DNA of 64,000 nt from positions 7,069,453-7,133,452 of the forward strand of contig JBBMOA010000003.1 of the NCBI GenBank assembly GCA_037954235.1, in the 5' to 3' direction. The first letter of the stretch is position 1. Every line of letters starts with the position of its first letter. Shown here in pieces: positions 59,400 to 64,000 of this stretch. The position numbers were made by a program, and so were the translations under genes. Below the pieces are notes generated by a model, which saw only the letters and a list, made by a program, of their open reading frames with translations, had not been told where the DNA came from and ran no database searches. The DNA comes from Aulostomus chinensis (Eukaryota > Chordata > Actinopteri > Syngnathiformes > Aulostomidae).

Positions 59400-60790
59400 A
59401 GGTCTCAGTGAAGGCTATGGACAGAGAGTTGCTACATGTTGTTAGCACATGCGAGGCCAAGCTGGCTAAGTTAACAGGTAAAATGAACCAGATTCATCAA
59501 GCAATGGATGAAGGTGGTGATGGCAGCCTACAAGTCGTTCAAACCAAAATGGTGGAGTTTAACAGGATGTTAGGAGAGTTCTGTATGGAGAGTATGACTT
59601 GAATAGCAGTGCTAAGGAGTCATTTTACCAACTTTCTGAAGAACACATGAAAAAGATCAAGCCAACTGGTTTGAACCTAAGGTTGATGGCTTTCAGGAAT
59701 TTGCAGAGAAGGCAAGGCACATTTATTTGTGTAGCACCATTCATACACAGGGCAATTCATAGTGCTTTACAGGGGTAAAGAGAGAATGGAAAGTTAGAAT
59801 CAGTTTAAAATCGAAAACGTGAATTACAACATTCAAAAATCATTTAAAATAAATAAAACAGTTTAAGATCAATTCGACAGCAGACAAATCAATATTAAAT
59901 CAATCCATCAATACCCAATCACCCAGATCAATCCCAAATCAATACTATAAGAAGGCTGCAGTAAACAGCAGTGTTTTCAGCCCTGATTTAAATGAGCTGA
60001 CAGTTTCTGCCGCCCTCAGAGTTTCAGGGAGTTTGTTCCACAGGTGTGGACCACAGAAGCTGAAAGCAGCTTCACGCTGCTCGGTTCTGACCCTGGGGAC
60101 ATTGAGTAGACCTGTCCCTGATGACCTGAGGGGTCTGGATGCTTCATACCCAGTCAGCAGCTCTGACATGTATTTAGGCCCAAGCCCATTCAGTGACTTA
60201 TAGACCAGTAACAGGATTTTGAACTCAATCCTTTGACACACAGGGAGCCAGTGCAGTGATTTAAGGACAGGTGTAATGTGGTCCATTTTCTTACTGTTGG
60301 TCAGGACTCTGGCAGCAGCATTTTGGATGAGCTGCAGGTGCTTGATTGATTTTTTTACTGAGACCTGTAAAGACACCATTACAATAATCTAGCCTACTAA
60401 GAATAAATGCATGGACTAGTTTTTCCATGTCTTGTTTAGGGAGAAGGCTCAGGCTTGGATTAAAGAAGCTCAGCTATGTGTTAAAGAAGCAAAAGAATAC
60501 AATGAATCAGTTTTGGCATCTGATGCATCTGTTGCATCTTTACCATCATGAAAGCAAGGTTCCATAGCAAGTTCCAGGGCACCATCGGTTTCATCTGCTC
60601 AAGGCAGAATTGGAGAGGGCTGCAGTGTTCGCAAAGGCATCCATTTTGAAAAAGAAGCAGACTTTGGATGAAGCTAAAAAGAGAAGAGGAGGAATTAGAT
60701 TCAAACCGCTTTAGCAGCATCTAATGCTAAAATCAAGATCTTGCAAGATGACACACACAATGTTTCATACTCAGATGAGTTCATAGTATA
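59400..60790 (+). pseudogene. BEL/Pao-type retrotransposon gag relic, split by a LINE
   Basis: Gag-like coding remnant. The first part is a helical segment (AKLAKLTGKMNQIHQAMDEG, then VEFNRMLGEF). Near 59665 comes NWFEPKVDGFQEFAEKA, which continues after the LINE insertion as QAWIKEAQLCVKEAKEYN (60448 onward). Then follow KAELERAAVFAKASILKKKQ and, one frame over, EEELDSNRF and AASNAKIKILQDD. Gag proteins of fish BEL/Pao-like elements contain this kind of Lys/Glu-rich block. Stops occur in several places. Confidence 0.65.
59714..60440 (-). mobile_element. L2/CR1-like LINE fragment inserted into the gag relic
   Basis: The minus strand encodes the C-terminal part of ORF2: IQNAAARVLTNSKKMDHI, LKSLHWLPVCQRIEFKILLL and GPHLWNKLPETLR, within an open frame from 60379 to 59945. 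The 3'UTR follows to 59714. Direct repeats GAGAAGGC at 59706-59713 and 60441-60448 flank it and restore the gag reading frame across the site. This is a different subfamily from the copies at 1500 and 56612. Confidence 0.85.
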
Positions 60791-60829
60791 GTATCTAGTT
60801 TATAGTAGTATAACTAAGGCAACTAGTGA

Positions 60830-61250
60830 TCCTCATGGCCTAGAGGAGCTTACACCGAATTATCTCTTGCTCCTGAATACCAAGCCATCTCTTCCCCTGG
60901 CCTGTTCAACAACCAGGATATCTACTCACAAAGGAGATGGAATCAGGTCCACTAATGGCAGACATATTCTGGAAGTGGTGGACAAGAGAATACCACTGCT
61001 TCATGAGCGTTGCAAGTGGTCCCGCTTATCTTGCAACTTTGCTGTAAGAGACATTGTGTTATTTATCAGCAGCTCTACACTGCGCAACTCCTGGGTAATG
61101 GGGAACTGTCTGGCAAGAGGATGCAACAAACTTACCTCACTCAAAGCAAGACTAAGTCATCTGAACTGCCCTGCTGTCGCCTGGCAACCAGCTGCACTAA
61201 CCCAGTCACAGCCTCAGCCCTAAAGATGTTGTTTGCCTCTTGGCAGTGAC
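60830..61250 (+). pseudogene. BEL/Pao integrase C-terminal relic
   Basis: Remnant of the end of pol. The text gives ELTPNYLLLLNTKPSLPLAC in one frame, then GLFNNQDIYSQRRWNQV in the next, and EYLPLL-type text followed by KWSRLSCNFAVRDIVLFI with LRNSWVMG. In BEL/Pao elements this order (LLLL..P.LPPGLF, RRWRQVQ, W.R.N...GD.VL, R..W..G) forms the integrase tail. It sits directly after the gag relic, so protease, reverse transcriptase, RNase H and most of integrase are deleted. LTRs were not found. Confidence 0.7.
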
Positions 61251-61408
61251 ACCGCATCAAAGTAGACAAGTGTTGCCTAGTTTTCATGTGAAAGAGTTGA
61301 TGTCACATAAAAACTTTTGTTTCTTTAAGTTGTTAATATTAATCTGATAAAACACTGGTGATTTTTTGTTCTTTGTCCCTGAAAACTATAAGTGTAATGT
61401 TATAAATC

Positions 61409-61409
61409 A

Positions 61410-61463
<54 letters not shown>
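61409..61463. repeat. (AT)n(GT)n microsatellite
   Basis: AT units to about 61432, then GT units. They are followed at 61470-61500 by a minus-strand SINE head fragment (GCTAAGCACTGCACCAC). Confidence 0.9.
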
Positions 61464-62158
61464 AAGTGACAGTGCTAAGCACTGCACCACATTACCGTCC
61501 CCAATGAGAGCCCTCTTGGTTAAATTAATAACCATCACATGGAAAATGAAAGAGTTTTAACATCTTTCTGGAGAGCTCCAAGTCCTCTCTACAGAACTGA
61601 GAGGAGCAGAGAAGGAGGGAATGATTTCAAATTCATTGTTATTTCCGAAAGGCCAAACCTTCTGCTAAGATTTCTGGTCAAGGAGACAATGTTTGCTTTT
61701 TGCAAATTGTTGACAATGTTGAACTGCCATTTAACATTGCTGAGTGAACATATAAACCAGCCAAGTTTAGAATGCAGCAAATGTACCATTTTAAAACTGA
61801 TACACTTCATTTGCATCAGCTGAAGCTTTTCTTTACATGGTGTGAAAGCACTCGTTGTTATAGATGTTTGACTTAAGTGTGAACATTTTATAATGATATA
61901 TTTGTGGTGGTACTAATAGTTTTCACTCTGTTTAGCCCATTCCTTCTTAAACATATGATTACCATTGCTGGAAATTTTCAACTATTTAATTCATCCGGTA
62001 AGTCGATGAGAATGCTACCAAGCTAGTATCTACCCTGGGCTTTCCCAGAAAATAAGCTTATTCTTTCAGTAGAATGAGTAAAGATTTGTGCTCAAAGATT
62101 TGTTTTAACTGAGCAATGATTCACTGAGTCATACAGTATACACAGACACAGACAGGTT

Positions 62159-62159
<1 letters not shown>

Positions 62160-62252
<93 letters not shown>

Positions 62253-62318
62253 TCCTAAACACAGTGTCCTCCAGCCAGAAATACTCTATAAACAAATTCA
62301 TACACCACTGAAAACACA
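62160..62318 (+). repeat. Dispersed repeat carrying (CA)n, copy 2
   Basis: (CA)n at 62161-62251 followed by AAATCCTAAACACAGTGTCC, GCCAGAAATAC and AATTCATACA, collinear with 32214-32385. Confidence 0.75.
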
Positions 62319-62699
62319 ATGTTTTTCTTGTACCTTTATATGTGATTTGACATTGTTGAACAATGAGTATATTAATGATTGTTTGAAATCAGCTTTTTCT
62401 CATAAAAATATATGATATGAATGAGTAACACTTCATATGCTAATAAGAGGAACTACATAAATATATGTTATAAATATCTTTACAGGAAACACTGGTTTTA
62501 AGCAGCACCATCCACCATGTGGGCTTACACACATTAATTCATGAGCAATACATTTTTCAAGTTTTTTTGTCGGCCTCCAACTGATTGTCGGCTGCAGTAT
62601 AACTGGCTGCATAAGCCCCATGAGACAGGAGCATGGTGGACAAAGCCCAGCTGCTGCGGGCTGACTGTGGTGCTGATACATCTCCACAGCTGCTCTCAG

Positions 62700-62762
62700 G
62701 AAGGTTTTTACATGAGAAACATGCCAGATGAAGGCAAATATGTGCTGATGATATTGGATAAG
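62700..62762 (+). other. Candidate 63-base cassette exon in epha8 intron 2
   Basis: A pyrimidine-rich acceptor (CCACAGCTGCTCTCAG|G) and a consensus donor (AAG|GTATGA) bracket 63 bases open in frame, encoding 21 residues beginning EGFYMRNMPDEG. The length is a multiple of three and the phase fits epha8 exon 2 (phase 0), so it could be spliced in without a frameshift. The encoded peptide is not one I know from Eph receptors. Alternatives are an exon-like relic, or chance. Confidence 0.2.
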
Positions 62763-63309
62763 GTATGAGCTGTTGGTGTGCGTGTGCGTGTGTGTGTGTG
62801 AGTGCGTGTGTGTGAGTGCGTGTGTGTTTTATTAGAGTGTCACCTCAGTCTTGAGAATGTCCATCTTGATTTGAGCAGCAGACAGAGCACCTCAGCCTTG
62901 CTGACTTTAGCAGACAGCTCCATTCTGCTGTCGGCTTTAACAAGTGCAGCAGCCAACACTGTATATCCTGAAATGGGCATGAAGTCTCGAGTCATCTACC
63001 TTCCATGACAGATTTTTATGACACATTTGGTGGATAACATGGGATGGCTAAAGAAAGTATTTTTCTCTTATATTTTTGTGGTTTCACCTTCATCCTTACC
63101 AACAGATGATAGAGCCTCCTTAACCCATCCTCCACACTCCAGTATGTCTTGATTCCAAAATATTTGCACCATTCCCAATTAACAATAATGGTACTGCAAA
63201 AAAATAAAATAAATTAAATATAGGAATTATATAAGAATGTTCAATAAATAGTCCACAACTGGAGATATGTGCAATACAACTAAATGCAGATTTTAGGAAA
63301 TGTGCTTGA

Positions 63310-63421
<112 letters not shown>

Positions 63422-64000
63422 TGCGAGTGACTGTAGGGATCTCCAGAGATCTTTGAAGCCTTTACAAAAGTCTTGAGTATTGAAGCCTGTTGATTTTTTT
63501 TTTTTTTTTAAAAGGGTCAACATGTTGTATTGGATCCAAACAAAATTATAGCAAAAAATGCACAAAGAAATAAAAGCAGTGAGTAATGACATCTTACAGG
63601 AAGGGAATGTAAGCCTATATGAATTTGTGAGTTTTCCTTGTGTTCCTTTTTTGAAAAAAAAAATATGTGCTTAAATCTGACTAACTGAGTTTCTGACACA
63701 TCCATGTACATCTCTGTATGACCGAAAGTGTTTCTTTAGCATTGTGATTGCTACATGATAACAACATAGAACAGACTTTCCCCCACAATATGAAGAATAC
63801 AACAAGACAATAACCATGATTATAGTACAAGTTATTTACATAACCCATTTCTTATTACAACAAAACTCTTCATAACTTCAAACAAGAAAACACTCAAAAA
63901 CATGGGAATAATACCACGTAATCACAAATTAAAAGCTGTTCACATATCTGGTCGAAACGCGCCCACTCACAGCTGCAGGAATTTCATCTTTAAGTACAGT

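Noticed and set aside
62802..63008. 68-codon open frame after the candidate exon
   Set aside because: Begins in a GT-rich repeat and contains no recognisable domain.

Overview
This is vertebrate genomic DNA, almost certainly from a teleost fish. It is intron- and repeat-dominated, full of long (CA)n/(GT)n tracts, and carries teleost-type mobile elements: L2-like and L1-like LINEs, a BEL/Pao retrotransposon relic, hAT- and Harbinger-type DNA transposons, and many copies of a tRNA-headed SINE-like repeat ending in TGGATGGATGG. No prokaryotic gene organisation, rRNA, genuine tRNA gene or CRISPR array is visible.

The one host gene I can support is the 5' part of an EphA receptor tyrosine kinase on the + strand, best matched to epha8. 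Exon 1 (coding 16595-16682) carries the start codon in a strong Kozak context and a signal peptide. A 65-base exon 2 (48962-49026) encodes the start of the ephrin-binding domain (VNLLD...GDWGWLTYP). The two join in frame across a 32.3-kb intron. The large exon 3 is not found, so it should lie beyond the right edge and intron 2 is at least 15 kb. Everything from 16.7 kb to the end is therefore probably epha8 intron, except exon 2 and possibly a 63-base exon-like segment at 62700-62762.

Layout. 1-9.5 kb: dense nested transposons. They are a hAT-like element with an exact 8-bp target duplication, an L2-like RT relic, a MITE, a Harbinger MADF-protein relic with a histone-type stem-loop palindrome nearby, an L1 relic split by a roughly 1-kb insertion with its own 8-bp duplication, and a MITE with TTAGGGCC ends. 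9.5-16.6 kb: mostly unannotated upstream DNA with an inverted-repeat element and microsatellites running up to exon 1. 16.7-40 kb: intron 1 with SINE copies, long microsatellites, a 178-bp near-perfect palindrome and some non-repetitive stretches that could be regulatory. 40-47.7 kb: a second transposon cluster, including an unusual 3.56-kb element (43582-47144) with 16-bp perfect terminal inverted repeats and a broken multi-exon gene containing a DFSENYS motif and an SHGKGAPDGVGG motif. I could not assign this element to a standard superfamily, and it is the best candidate here for something under-described. 47.7-64 kb: exon 2, then intron 2 with further LINE and SINE copies and a BEL/Pao relic (59.4-61.2 kb) into whose gag an L2-like LINE inserted.

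The mobile-element genes are all interrupted by stops or frameshifts and none looks active. All calls come from reading the sequence by eye; no database search was run.
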